From: Paraburkholderia dioscoreae
Lineage (GTDB): Bacteria; Pseudomonadota; Gammaproteobacteria; Burkholderiales; Burkholderiaceae
Direction: 5' to 3'
NCBI RefSeq assembly: GCF_902459535.1
Contig: NZ_LR699553.1
Location: 3,534,001-3,598,000 of the forward strand
DNA length: 64,000 nt
A program made the position numbers and the translations under genes. Shown here in pieces: positions 18,219-27,115 of the stretch. Numbering within the stretch: the first letter of the stretch is position 1; every line of letters starts with the position of its first letter. Below the pieces are notes generated by a model, which did no database searches, was not told the DNA's origin, and saw nothing but the letters and a program-made list of their open reading frames with translations.

Positions 18219-19160
18219 ATGGACCGGCTCACGAGCCTCGGAGTATTCGTCGCCGCTGTCGAGGAAGGCAGCTTTGCCGCGGCGGCGCGCCGCTTCGGAC
18301 TATCGGCAGCGATGGCCGGCAAGCACGTGAGCGCCCTCGAGGCCGAACTGAATGCACAGCTACTCCACCGCACCACACGGCGCTTGAGGCTGACCGATAC
18401 CGGCCAGACTTACTACGAACGCTGCAAGCGGATTCTCGAAGCCTTCGACGAAGCGAAGCGGGAAGCGAGCGATTCGCAAGGCACGGCGCGCGGTGTGCTG
18501 CGCATCGCAGCGCCTGTCACGTTCGGTGCGATGCACTTGGGCGAGGTTGCGGCGCGCTACATGGAGGACCATCCGCATGTCAACGTGGAAGTGCTGCTCG
18601 GAGACCGCTACGTCGATCTCATCGATGCGGGCGTTGACGTCGCAATCCGGATCGGAAAACTGGAGGATCCGGGACTTGTGACGCGCCGGCTTGCGCCGTG
18701 CCGGATGGTTGTGTGTGCGTCTCCCGCCTACCTCAAGCGCCACGGAACGCCGCGCAAGCCGGACGACTTGCTGCGCGCGCAACGACTTGCGTTCAGCGAG
18801 GCCGTGTCGGCCGGAGACTGGACATTGCACGACAGGCAAAACCGCGCGCACGTCATCGACGGACCTTGCCGAATGACGGCCAACAACACCCAGATGCTGC
18901 TCGCCTCCGCTATTGCCGGAGCGGGCATCGTGTACGGTCCGACCTTCGTATTCGGAGCGCACATCCGAAGCGGAGAACTCGTAGCGCTGCTGCCGGCCTA
19001 TCGTGCGGCTGATCTGACGATTCAGGCGGTTTATCCGAGCGCGCGGCGCATACCGCTCAAGGTGCGCCGGTTTGTCGATTACCTCGCCGAGACGTTCGGC
19101 GATGAACCGCCTTGGGATCGCAAGGAAATGCCTCAGAAGCGCGGCTGTTCCGGCTGCTAA
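18219..19160 (+). CDS. LysR-family transcriptional regulator
   Basis: This 313-residue protein has an N-terminal winged helix-turn-helix (residues about 5-62: SFAAAARRFGLSAAMAGKHV, then LHRTTRRLRLTDTG). A LysR effector-binding domain follows, starting RGVLRIAAPVTFG, which is typical of the CrgA-like subgroup. ATG 18219 follows GGGAGGGC; a longer frame from 18159 adds a non-conserved extension. It is divergent from the hydrolase at 18103, the classical LysR arrangement in which the regulator controls the opposite gene. The inducer is unknown. Confidence 0.92.
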   Translation: MDRLTSLGVFVAAVEEGSFAAAARRFGLSAAMAGKHVSALEAELNAQLLHRTTRRLRLTDTGQTYYERCKRILEAFDEAKREASDSQGTARGVLRIAAPVTFGAMHLGEVAARYMEDHPHVNVEVLLGDRYVDLIDAGVDVAIRIGKLEDPGLVTRRLAPCRMVVCASPAYLKRHGTPRKPDDLLRAQRLAFSEAVSAGDWTLHDRQNRAHVIDGPCRMTANNTQMLLASAIAGAGIVYGPTFVFGAHIRSGELVALLPAYRAADLTIQAVYPSARRIPLKVRRFVDYLAETFGDEPPWDRKEMPQKRGCSGC

Positions 19161-19268
19161 AGCGGCCGTTGAGGAGGGGCAGGTAAAAGCGGCTGTTCAG
19201 GGTGGACAGTGGTCAGCAAGATAATGCTACGGCTCGATACCCAGGCAGCTTACTTCGTTCGTCCTTCA

Positions 19269-19781
19269 TCAACCAGCGAAGAGTCCAAAATCGACGTCTT
19301 TGCCCGCTACGATGCCGCCCGCGCGCCCCGGCGCGCGTTGATTGCTCCAGTAAAGATTTGTGTGCGCGATCACGCTGGCCGGCGGTGGCGCGCCCCATCG
19401 AGTCATGTCTTCGGTCGTGTGCGCATCGCTGGCCAGAGTTACGTCGTAGCCGCGCACAAGGCCGCCGTGCACTGTCGAGCGAATGCACATGTCCGTTTGC
19501 ACTCCGGTCACGATGAGTTTGCCAACGCCGAGCTTCGATAAGGCCTGTTCGAGGTCGGTGCCTTCGAACGCGTCGCGGTAATGCTTTTCGATAATCACTT
19601 CCTCCGGTCCTGGCGAAAGTCCGTCGACGATCTGCCACGCATTACTTCCAGCTTCCAGGTCTTCGTCGGAGTGACGGACCCAGATGACCGGTACGTGGGC
19701 GCCCCGCGCTCGCTCAACGAGCGCGTTGATGGTGCGGAGCACTTCCTGGCGTCGATCGGCAGCACGCGACCTTGAATCCAA
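19269..19781 (-). pseudogene. Isochorismatase-like cysteine hydrolase lacking its N-terminus
   Basis: These 170 residues align with the middle and end of isochorismatase-family hydrolases: VLRTINALVERARGAHVPVIW, EKHYRDAFEGT, and the nucleophile Cys in VTGVQTDMCIRST. The family's first strand with the catalytic Asp (DVQND-type motif) is absent, and no such motif appears in any frame up to 19912. The likely explanation is 5' truncation, so the product should be catalytically dead even if translated. The gene behind it (the MFS permease at 19913) is also 5'-truncated, suggesting a shared episode of deletion. Confidence 0.7.
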
Positions 19782-19912
19782 GACCCAACTCGGCCATTCG
19801 AGTCATCGCGCACTAAACGGCCGCTCCCGAGATAAAAACGGCCGTCCACGAATCGACTTGTAGCAATAGAAACGCATCGAGAATTCCATCCCGGTTCGCA
19901 CGACGCGATTCG

Positions 19913-20683
19913 TCAGCGCTTGATCAGCATCGAAAGCGCTGCGCTTGCTGCGCAAAGCCCTGCGACAGTCGGAAAGATGATCGACGTATGGCCGGTGGTA
20001 TCGATAATGTGGCCGATAACCGGTTCGCCGATGCCAGCGAACATGTACGACATGGTGTTGAGCACACCTGTTGCTGTCCCCGCAGCGCGGCGCCCGAAAA
20101 TATCAGGACACAAGGCCCAGAAAGAGGATGCCGGCCCGAAGACAAAAAAGCCGCACAAAAACAGAAGCACGATCGCAAACATACTACCGTGCGGCACGAA
20201 CATCATGAAGATCGCCGTCGCGCAGGCCAGCACCATGTACCAGACGATCGCCATATAGCGGCGCCCTTGAAACAATACGTCGGATATCCAGCTATTCGAC
20301 AGCGAGCCGAGCGCCATGCCTACCGGTAACGCGACCGTGATCCACTTCGGGTCGATCAGCGCCGATGAAGTCTTCCAGTCCATGCCGAGAAAATGGACCG
20401 GCACCCAGACCACCAACGCGTACCGTGCTGCGTTCTGGAAGCCGATTGCGAGACCCGTGATGTAGAGCCTCCAGTTCTTCATCACGAGCGCGTATCGCTG
20501 CGCGCTCGTCAGCTCATCCTCCGACTCCGCTGGAGAGGCCGCCTCTTCCGATTTTTCAGCAGCGGGCAGATGCTGAGCCTCCGGTCGTTCAGAAACAAAT
20601 AGCAACAACACCAGTGCGCCCAGCAGCATGGAAAGCGGCGCGAGACGGAAGATCCAGACCCAGCCGAGCTGCATTGTGCCCAA
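19913..20683 (-). pseudogene. C-terminal half of an MFS transporter
   Basis: These 256 residues begin inside what is normally the sixth membrane segment (GWVWIFRLAPLSMLLGALVLL). They continue with the acidic central loop (about residues 34-56) and the six C-terminal transmembrane segments. The six N-terminal segments are missing, only about 70 bp separate it from the end of phnA, and an in-frame stop lies just upstream of its first start codon. The parent was probably a substrate importer for the phosphonate operon. Half a permease is unlikely to transport, so I call it a pseudogene. Confidence 0.7.
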
Positions 20684-20754
20684 TCAGGCGTATCTGTGGG
20701 CATTACTGTCTCCATGGGGCGCGCGGTCTTTGCCGTGCTAACCGTTTTTCGTTA

Positions 20755-21984
20755 TCAGACGAGGTGATTGAGTGCGAGATCGATGACATCGAAATTGCGC
20801 AAGCGCCGCGTGCCGTCGTTGCCACCGAGCTTGCGATTGAAAATGAGCGGCACTTTCTGTTCGGACACACCGCCGTGAGAGCGCAGCGGCATGGTGAGCC
20901 CGGACAGGTCATGTTTGTCGGCTGCGCTGCCGAGCACCGTGAGCCTTTCGCCGAGCACCACGAGTTCACCGATCCTGTCGGACGGCAACTCGAATCGCTC
21001 GCTAGCCTGTGCACGGGTCAATACCGCCTCGACGCCGTCGATAGCCGCGAGGAACGCTGCCACGTCGCGCTGTTTCTGTTCGTCTTGATCGCGCAGGTAC
21101 ACCGTAGCGTAGGAGCCGAGCGCGCCGTGATGCACGACATACGGATCAGTGATTGGCAGGAGCACACGCGTCGCGTGCGCGCCGTATCGCGCATCGAGCC
21201 TATCTTGCAGAAACACGATATTTGGCCGGCCAATGGCATCGGTCTTCGCATTCATGCCGTGGTCAGCCGTGGTGGCCAACACGGCGCCCTCGGCGTGATA
21301 GCGCGCCAGGTAACCGTCCATCATCGCGTAAAAACCGTTGGCTTCTGGCGTGCCGGGAGCGTGCTTATGCTGGACGTAATCTGTTGTAGAGAGGTACATC
21401 AGATCAGGGCGCTCTTCACGCAAGATGGAAAGCCCAGCGGCAAACACGAACTCCGAAAGCTCTGCGCTGTACACGGACGGCACAGGCATGCCGACTCTCG
21501 CCACGATGTTCCTGATACCGTGCTCGTCGAGGTTCACCTGGTCGGCCTTTTCAGCCGAAAAACAGATCCCTTCCAGCCGGTGTCCGAGCAGACTGCGCAG
21601 CTTGTCCTTCGCGGTAACGACGGCGACGCGCTGACCCGCGCGAGCCATCTCCGCAAGAATGGTGGGCGCGCGCAGGTATTTGGCGTCGTTCATCAGGACT
21701 TCCGTCTGCGTCTCCTCGTCGAAAAAGAAATTGCCGCAAATACCATGTACCGACGGCGGCGCGCCCGTGACGATCGACAGATTGTTCGGGTTGGTGAACG
21801 ACGGCACGACGCAGTCCCCGGCCAGCACGGTGCCGAACGAACGCAAGCTGGCCAGAAACGGCGCTTTGTCGGCCAAGATCGCCTGATTAATGTATTCCTG
21901 CTCGCAGCCGTCGACACACACCACGATCGTCGGCGCAGAGGGCAATTGATAAGTTCGAGAGTTGACGGTGATCTGCTGGGTCAT
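20755..21984 (-). CDS. phnA: Phosphonoacetate hydrolase
   Basis: This 409-residue member of the alkaline-phosphatase superfamily hydrolyses phosphonoacetate to acetate and phosphate using two metal ions. The metal and nucleophile positions are visible: D25 (VCVDGCEQEY), T64 (PSFTNPNNLS), D202 and H206 (STTDYVQHKH), D241-H242 (TTADHGMNAK), and a late His in RSHGGVSEQK. Length and motifs are those of PhnA over the full protein. It is divergent from a LysR regulator with a gap of about 100 bp, the known arrangement for inducible phosphonate degradation. The permease gene downstream is truncated, so uptake may depend on another transporter. Confidence 0.92.
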   Translation of the reverse strand: MTQQITVNSRTYQLPSAPTIVVCVDGCEQEYINQAILADKAPFLASLRSFGTVLAGDCVVPSFTNPNNLSIVTGAPPSVHGICGNFFFDEETQTEVLMNDAKYLRAPTILAEMARAGQRVAVVTAKDKLRSLLGHRLEGICFSAEKADQVNLDEHGIRNIVARVGMPVPSVYSAELSEFVFAAGLSILREERPDLMYLSTTDYVQHKHAPGTPEANGFYAMMDGYLARYHAEGAVLATTADHGMNAKTDAIGRPNIVFLQDRLDARYGAHATRVLLPITDPYVVHHGALGSYATVYLRDQDEQKQRDVAAFLAAIDGVEAVLTRAQASERFELPSDRIGELVVLGERLTVLGSAADKHDLSGLTMPLRSHGGVSEQKVPLIFNRKLGGNDGTRRLRNFDVIDLALNHLV

Positions 21985-22081
21985 GGGGACACCTTTCTGA
22001 GTGGAATGACGTCAGCGTATGATGATCAATTTACTCACACAATCGACAAAATTATCCGGATTACGCCAAATAAACTCACAC

Positions 22082-22984
22082 ATGCGATCGAAGCTTCCCC
22101 CACTCAACGCCCTCCGCGTGTTCGAAGTCGCCGCGCGCGCAGGCAGCTACTCAGCAGCCGCGCGTGAGCTCAACCTGACGCACGGCGCCGTGAGCCGTCA
22201 TATCACCATCCTTGAAGACTGGCTCGGCCAGCCTCTGTTCGTGCGCGATGGGCAACGCATGGTCGCGTCCGGGCACGCACGAGCCTTTGCCCGAGAAATC
22301 AGCGCGGCTTTCGACCACATTGCGGACGCGGCGGAACGCTATGGCAAGAGCCAGCACCGTAAAGTAATTCGGGTCAGCGCGCCGGCGACGGTCGCAATGC
22401 GCTGGCTGATTCCTCGCCTGCCCTTGTTCACGGAAATCTGCCCAGATGTAGATGTGCGCGTCTCCACGACGCTGACGACCGATTCCGCACTGCGCGGCAG
22501 TTTCGATCTGGCGATTCGTCGCGAAGTACCCGCGGACGGGCAATATCAGGCATGGCCATTATTTGAGGAGCGCAACACGGTGATCGCGAGCCCGGCGCTG
22601 ATCGAGCAAACCACGATCTCGTCGGTCGAACAACTTGCCGCCGAAACATGGCTTACCACGGAATCTCGTCCGAGCGATTGGGAGAGATGGACTCAAGCCG
22701 TCGGTCAACCCTCGCTTCGAGCCAGTCGAACCTTGAGATTCGATCACTTTTTTGTGACCTTGCAGGCCGTGGTCGACGGCTTGGGTTTTGGTATCGGACC
22801 ATTTCCAACGCTCGATGCCGACTGCACTGCAGGGCGTCTACAGAAACCTTTTCCCGATCTGACCTCGAAGGGAGCGACTTACTTTGCATTGGTGCCGCTG
22901 GATGCCGATAAGCCTGTGCATATGAGGGATTTCGTCGATTGGCTGCGATCGGGTGGCGTGGACGAACACTCCGGCAAAAAATGA
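22082..22984 (+). CDS. LysR-family regulator, probable activator of phnA
   Basis: This 300-residue protein starts MRSKLPPLNALRVFEVAARAG, characteristic of the GcvA-like LysR subgroup. The helix-turn-helix covers about residues 10-65 (SYSAAARELNLTHGAVSRHI), followed by the effector-binding domain (RKVIRVSAPATVAMRWLIPRL). The ATG at 22082 is preferred over the frame opening at 22019 because it matches the family start exactly. It lies divergent to phnA and is the natural candidate to induce it in response to phosphonoacetate or a related phosphonate; that target assignment is by position. Confidence 0.9.
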   Translation: MRSKLPPLNALRVFEVAARAGSYSAAARELNLTHGAVSRHITILEDWLGQPLFVRDGQRMVASGHARAFAREISAAFDHIADAAERYGKSQHRKVIRVSAPATVAMRWLIPRLPLFTEICPDVDVRVSTTLTTDSALRGSFDLAIRREVPADGQYQAWPLFEERNTVIASPALIEQTTISSVEQLAAETWLTTESRPSDWERWTQAVGQPSLRASRTLRFDHFFVTLQAVVDGLGFGIGPFPTLDADCTAGRLQKPFPDLTSKGATYFALVPLDADKPVHMRDFVDWLRSGGVDEHSGKK

Positions 22985-23182
22985 GCCCTCGTTCGCCTCG
23001 TTCGTATATGTGCCAATGTCTTTTGTTGAGAGCCGACTGACGCTCCAGCGCCAGCGGCCATAATTTGAAATCGCAGGGTCGTGAAATTCGGCTTCAACGA
23101 AAGGAGGCTCGACTTTCACGGTGGCAAGCCTATGATTCATTCAAGAATGCATCACACCGACTGCCTGCAATGGTGCATCCAT

Positions 23183-23312
23183 CACCGTCTGCTGACGTCT
23201 CTCCATACAGCAGCCGTTAAATGACATTATTTCTGACGGTATACTGGCCGCGGCTTCGCGCCTCAGCCTTATACAGCAAGCGTTTCCGGTCGGACTCGAC
23301 ATAGTTGCGCGG
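23183..23312. repeat. Direct repeat copy B (about 130 bp), upstream of ribBA
   Basis: It matches 16603-16730 in the same orientation, with the 19-bp core TTTCTGACGGTATACTGGC at 23230-23248. It lies in the 563-bp gap between the LysR gene and ribBA. TTAAAT (23217-23222) and TATACT (23240-23245) with a 17-bp spacer could make a weak sigma70 promoter reading toward ribBA. No FMN riboswitch core was found between here and 23548. Its function is unknown; it may be a dispersed intergenic repeat or the trace of a recombination site. Confidence 0.65.
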
Positions 23313-23547
23313 TACGTGGAGCGGATGCTGAACGCACCGAAATAACAGACCGCAACCCGGCCACGCATGCGCTGGCGGCGGCGCTCCGCCGCTTTCAGCC
23401 GGTTCATGCGTCCATCGTTTTCAACGAGCATAGCAACGGCCGACGGCTCATCGCCAGTCGGCCAAACGGCCTATGCCGTTCGGCGGAGGCGACTTGGCGA
23501 CGCGCGTGGCGTAAAATACGCGCTTTCTTCGAAACTCTCGCCAACTC

Positions 23548-24684
23548 ATGACGCTCGCCTCCACTCTAGAGATCATCGCCGAACTGAAAGCCGGCCGGAT
23601 GGTGATCCTCGTCGACGAAGAAGACCGCGAAAACGAGGGCGACCTCGTGATCGCCGCCGAATTCGTCACGCCGGAAGCGATCAACTTCATGGCCCGCTAC
23701 GGCCGTGGCCTGATCTGCCTGACGCTTACGCAGGAACGCTGCAAGCTGCTGAACCTGCCGCTCATGACCTACCGCAACGGCACCCAGTACGGCACGGCGT
23801 TCACCGTCAGTATCGAAGCGGCCGAAGGCGTCACCACCGGCATCTCGGCGGCCGACCGCGCCCGCACGATCGCCACCGCGGTCGCGCCGGACGCCAAAGC
23901 CGAGCACATCGTGCAGCCGGGCCACGTGTTCCCGATCATGGCCCAGCCCGGCGGCGTGCTGGTGCGCGCCGGCCACACCGAGGCGGGCTGCGATTTCACC
24001 GCGCTGGCAGGCCTCACGCCGGCCGCGGTGATCTGCGAAGTCATCAACGACGACGGCACGATGGCGCGCCTGCCGGACCTGATGGAATTCGCGAAGGAAC
24101 ACGGCCTGAAAATCGGCACGATCGCGGATCTGATCCACTATCGCAGCCGCACGGAATCGATCGTCGAGCGCATTTGCGAGCGCACCATGCAGACGGCGCA
24201 CGGCGCGTTTCGCGCGGTCATGTATCTCGACCAGCCGAGCGGCCAGCCACACATCGCACTGGTGCGCGGCGCGCCGTGCACGGATCAGGACACGCTGGTG
24301 CGCGTGCATGAACCGCTATCGGTGCTGGATCTGCTCGAAGTGGGCGAATCCACCCACTCGTGGACGCTGGACGCGGCCATGAAAGAGATCGCCAGACGCG
24401 ACTGCGGTGTGATCGTGCTGCTGAACTGCGGCGACTCGAAAGACCATCTCATCGACGTTTTCAAAGCGTTCGACTCGAAGGAAAGAGCCGAGGCGCTCAA
24501 ACGCCGCCCGGTCGACTTCAAGACGTACGGCATCGGTGCGCAGATTCTGCGCGAGCTCGGTGTCGGCAAGATGCAGGTGCTGTCGAACCCGCGCAAGCTG
24601 GGCAGCATGTCGGGCTACGGTCTCGAAGTCACGGGCTTCGTGCCGATGCCAGGCAGCACCGCACAGGCTCCGCAACAAGGCTGA
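23548..24684 (+). CDS. ribBA: 3,4-dihydroxy-2-butanone-4-phosphate synthase with degenerate GTP cyclohydrolase II domain
   Basis: This protein has 378 residues. Residues 1 to about 200 are a complete RibB domain (DEEDRENEGDLVIAA, GHTEAGCDF) that makes the four-carbon riboflavin precursor from ribulose 5-phosphate. Residues from about 205 resemble RibA but lack the triple-Cys zinc site (no GECxTGD...SxRCDCG motif), so cyclohydrolase activity is not expected. Such RibBX-type proteins are known in proteobacteria that carry a separate RibA. It leads a ribBA-ribH-nusB operon, common in beta-proteobacteria. The start is supported by the family's short N-terminus. Confidence 0.93.
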   Translation: MTLASTLEIIAELKAGRMVILVDEEDRENEGDLVIAAEFVTPEAINFMARYGRGLICLTLTQERCKLLNLPLMTYRNGTQYGTAFTVSIEAAEGVTTGISAADRARTIATAVAPDAKAEHIVQPGHVFPIMAQPGGVLVRAGHTEAGCDFTALAGLTPAAVICEVINDDGTMARLPDLMEFAKEHGLKIGTIADLIHYRSRTESIVERICERTMQTAHGAFRAVMYLDQPSGQPHIALVRGAPCTDQDTLVRVHEPLSVLDLLEVGESTHSWTLDAAMKEIARRDCGVIVLLNCGDSKDHLIDVFKAFDSKERAEALKRRPVDFKTYGIGAQILRELGVGKMQVLSNPRKLGSMSGYGLEVTGFVPMPGSTAQAPQQG

Positions 24685-24733
24685 TCCGACCATTCTCGCG
24701 CCTGGCGCTTACTCAAAACACTACGGAATTCAC

Positions 24734-25237
24734 ATGGAAATCGGACAATATCAACCGAACCTCGACGGCGACGGACTGCGTATCGGCATCGTCCAGGCGC
24801 GCTTTAACGAACCCGTTTGCAATGGTCTCGCGGACTCCTGCATCGAAGAACTCGAACGCCTCGGCGTAACCGGGGAAGACGTGCTGCTCGTCACGGTGCC
24901 GGGCGCGCTGGAAATCCCGTTGGCGTTGCAAAAGCTCGCCGAAAGCGCGCAATTCGACGCACTGATCGCGCTCGGCGCGGTGATTCGCGGCGAAACGTAC
25001 CACTTCGAACTGGTCTCGAACGAAAGCGGCGCGGGCATTACGCGTATCGGCCTCGACTTCGGCATTCCGGTCGCGAACGCGGTGCTGACTACCGAAAACG
25101 ACGAGCAAGCCGTTGCACGCATGACCGAGAAGGGTCGCGACGCAGCGCGCGTGGCTGTCGAAATGGCGAATCTCGCGGTCGCGCTCGAACAACTCGGCGG
25201 CGACGACGAAGAAGAAGACGAAGAGGAAGAGGCATGA
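24734..25237 (+). CDS. ribH: 6,7-dimethyl-8-ribityllumazine synthase
   Basis: This 167-residue enzyme condenses the pyrimidine and butanone-phosphate precursors in the penultimate step of riboflavin synthesis. Visible motifs are the substrate-binding ARFNEPV near residue 22, VPGALEIPLAL and GAVIRGETYHFE (catalytic His). It ends in a long acidic tail (DDEEEDEEEEA) beyond the folded domain, often seen in Burkholderia. The ATG at 24734 is 49 bp after ribBA and its TGA overlaps the nusB ATG, so translation is probably coupled. Confidence 0.95.
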   Translation: MEIGQYQPNLDGDGLRIGIVQARFNEPVCNGLADSCIEELERLGVTGEDVLLVTVPGALEIPLALQKLAESAQFDALIALGAVIRGETYHFELVSNESGAGITRIGLDFGIPVANAVLTTENDEQAVARMTEKGRDAARVAVEMANLAVALEQLGGDDEEEDEEEEA

Positions 25238-25668
25238 AGAGCGCTCGCCGACGCTCCCGCGAACTGGCCACGCAGGGGCTTTACCAGTGGCTGCTGTCGG
25301 GCTCGCCCGGCGGTGAAATCGACGCGCAGCTGCGCGGTGCGCAAGGCTTCGACAAGGCTGACCACGAACATCTGAACGCCCTCCTGCACGGCGTGATCCG
25401 CGATTCGGAAGCACTGTCCGCGGACATCGTTCCTTGTCTCGACCGCCCGATCGAGCAGCTCTCGCCCGTCGAACGCGCCGTGCTGCTGGTCGCCGCGTTC
25501 GAACTGAAGAATCACGTCGATATCCCTTATCGCGTGGTCATCAACGAAGCGGTTGAACTCGCCAAGACGTTCGGCGGCGCGGACGGCTACAAGTACGTGA
25601 ACGGCGTGCTGGACAAGCTGTCGGCCCAACTGCGCGTGGACGAAACGCAGGCGGCTCGCAAGCGTTGA
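25234..25668 (+). CDS. nusB: Transcription antitermination factor NusB
   Basis: This 144-residue all-helical protein begins with the Arg-rich RRRSRELATQGLYQWL and carries the conserved C-terminal signature VINEAVELAKTFGGADGYKYVNGVLDKL. It binds boxA RNA with NusE (S10) to promote antitermination on rRNA operons. It overlaps ribH by 4 bases (ATGA). The ribH-nusB pairing is widespread in bacteria. Confidence 0.95.
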   Translation: MKSARRRSRELATQGLYQWLLSGSPGGEIDAQLRGAQGFDKADHEHLNALLHGVIRDSEALSADIVPCLDRPIEQLSPVERAVLLVAAFELKNHVDIPYRVVINEAVELAKTFGGADGYKYVNGVLDKLSAQLRVDETQAARKR

Positions 25669-25813
25669 GCGCGAGGCGCATGACTACGGTGCGATTCCGT
25701 CGCGCGCTTTGCTGGATGCAACGCAACGAAACTGCTTGCAAGGACGGCGTGCTGCGCATGAGCGTACGCGCAATAAGCCGTCCCGCTTTTGCTTCTGAAC
25801 TGGATTTGATCGT

Positions 25814-27010
25814 ATGAACTCCGTGACGGAACCCCTGGTGCGGCTTGCTGCACGCGTGGATGCCATCCAGCCTTTCTATGTAATGGAGCTGGCCAAGGAA
25901 GCCGCGCTTCTCGAACGCGACGGGCGCGACATCATTCACATGGGAATCGGCGAGCCTGATTTCACGGCGCCCGAGCCGGTTATCGAGGCAGCCGCGAACG
26001 CGCTGCGCCGCGGCGTCACGCAATATACCAACGCGCTTGGCCTGCACGCGCTGCGCGAAGCGATCTCGGCGCATTACGCCGACTTCTACGGTGTCAGCGT
26101 CGATCCGGCGCGGATCGTCGTCACCGCCGGCGCATCGGCGGCATTGCTGCTGGCTTGCGCGGCGCTGGTGGATCGCGACGACGAAGTGCTGATGCCCGAC
26201 CCGTGCTATCCATGCAACCGTCATTTCGTGATCGCCGCCGAAGGCAAACCGGTAATGGTGCCGAGCGGCCCAGCGGAACGTTTCCAGTTGACCGCCGCCG
26301 ACGTCGAGCGGCTCTGGAACGAGCGCACCCGTGGCGTGCTGCTCGCGTCGCCGTCGAATCCGACCGGCACGTCGGTCGAGCCGGATGAGCTGGAGCGCAT
26401 CGTCAAGGCCGTACGGGCACGTGGCGGCTTCACCATCGTCGACGAAATCTACCAGGGCCTGAGCTACGACGCGAAGCCCGTCTCGGCGCTCTCATTCGGC
26501 GACGACGTCGTCACCGTCAACAGCTTCTCGAAGTACTTCAACATGACGGGCTGGCGTCTGGGCTGGCTGGTGGTCCCGCCCGGCATGGTCAGCGCGTTCG
26601 AAAAGCTCGCGCAAAACCTGTTCATCTGCGCCTCCGCGCTGGCCCAGCACGCGGCGCTCGCCTGCTTCGAACCGGACACGATCGCAATCTACGAAGCGCG
26701 GCGTCTGGAATTCAAGCGTCGCCGTGACTTCATCGCGCCGGCGCTGCAATCGCTCGGCTTCTCGGTGCCGGTCATGCCGGACGGCGCTTTCTACGTATAC
26801 GCGGATTGCCGCACGGTCGCGCATCCTGCCGCCGGCGACAGCGCGGCGCTCACCCAAGCCATGCTGCACGATGCGGGCGTGGTGCTGGTTCCGGGCATGG
26901 ATTTCGGTACGCACGCGCCGAAGGACTATATCCGGCTGTCGTACGCCACGGCCTATCCAAAGCTGGAAGAAGCGGTCGACCGGTTAGCGAAGCTCTTCGG
27001 GAAAGGCTGA
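25814..27010 (+). CDS. Class I/II PLP-dependent aminotransferase
   Basis: This 398-residue protein of fold type I shows HMGIGEPDFTAPEPV near the N-terminus, the SNPTGT substrate loop, the PLP Lys in NSFSKYFNMTGWRLGW, and the late conserved Arg region (DYIRLSYA). It resembles the aspartate/aromatic aminotransferase branch. The precise amino donor cannot be fixed from sequence. It lies 145 bp after nusB on the same strand and ends at a strong terminator, so it may be the last gene of the rib-nus transcript or have its own promoter. Confidence 0.9.
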   Translation: MNSVTEPLVRLAARVDAIQPFYVMELAKEAALLERDGRDIIHMGIGEPDFTAPEPVIEAAANALRRGVTQYTNALGLHALREAISAHYADFYGVSVDPARIVVTAGASAALLLACAALVDRDDEVLMPDPCYPCNRHFVIAAEGKPVMVPSGPAERFQLTAADVERLWNERTRGVLLASPSNPTGTSVEPDELERIVKAVRARGGFTIVDEIYQGLSYDAKPVSALSFGDDVVTVNSFSKYFNMTGWRLGWLVVPPGMVSAFEKLAQNLFICASALAQHAALACFEPDTIAIYEARRLEFKRRRDFIAPALQSLGFSVPVMPDGAFYVYADCRTVAHPAAGDSAALTQAMLHDAGVVLVPGMDFGTHAPKDYIRLSYATAYPKLEEAVDRLAKLFGKG

Positions 27011-27040
27011 GCGAAGCAACGGCGCTCTCAACCACCACAC

Positions 27041-27074
27041 AAAAAAAAGGACACTCATCCGAGTGTCCTTTTTT
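27041..27074. terminator. Bidirectional rho-independent terminator
   Basis: The perfect stem GGACACTC / GAGTGTCC (27049-27056 with 27061-27068) has a 4-base loop, and is flanked by eight A on the left and six T on the right. It therefore works on either strand, between the convergent aminotransferase and transglycosylase genes. Confidence 0.95.
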
Positions 27075-27115
27075 GTTGCTGCTCCTGCCGAGCCGCCAGC
27101 TTTACGCCACGAACC

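Noticed and set aside
20614..22167. 517-residue open frame on the plus strand
   Set aside because: It lies antisense to phnA, which has all catalytic motifs. The plus-strand frame is Arg/His-rich shadow sequence with no domain.
23313..23547. FMN riboswitch ahead of ribBA
   Set aside because: The region was read for the conserved RFN core segments and none was found.
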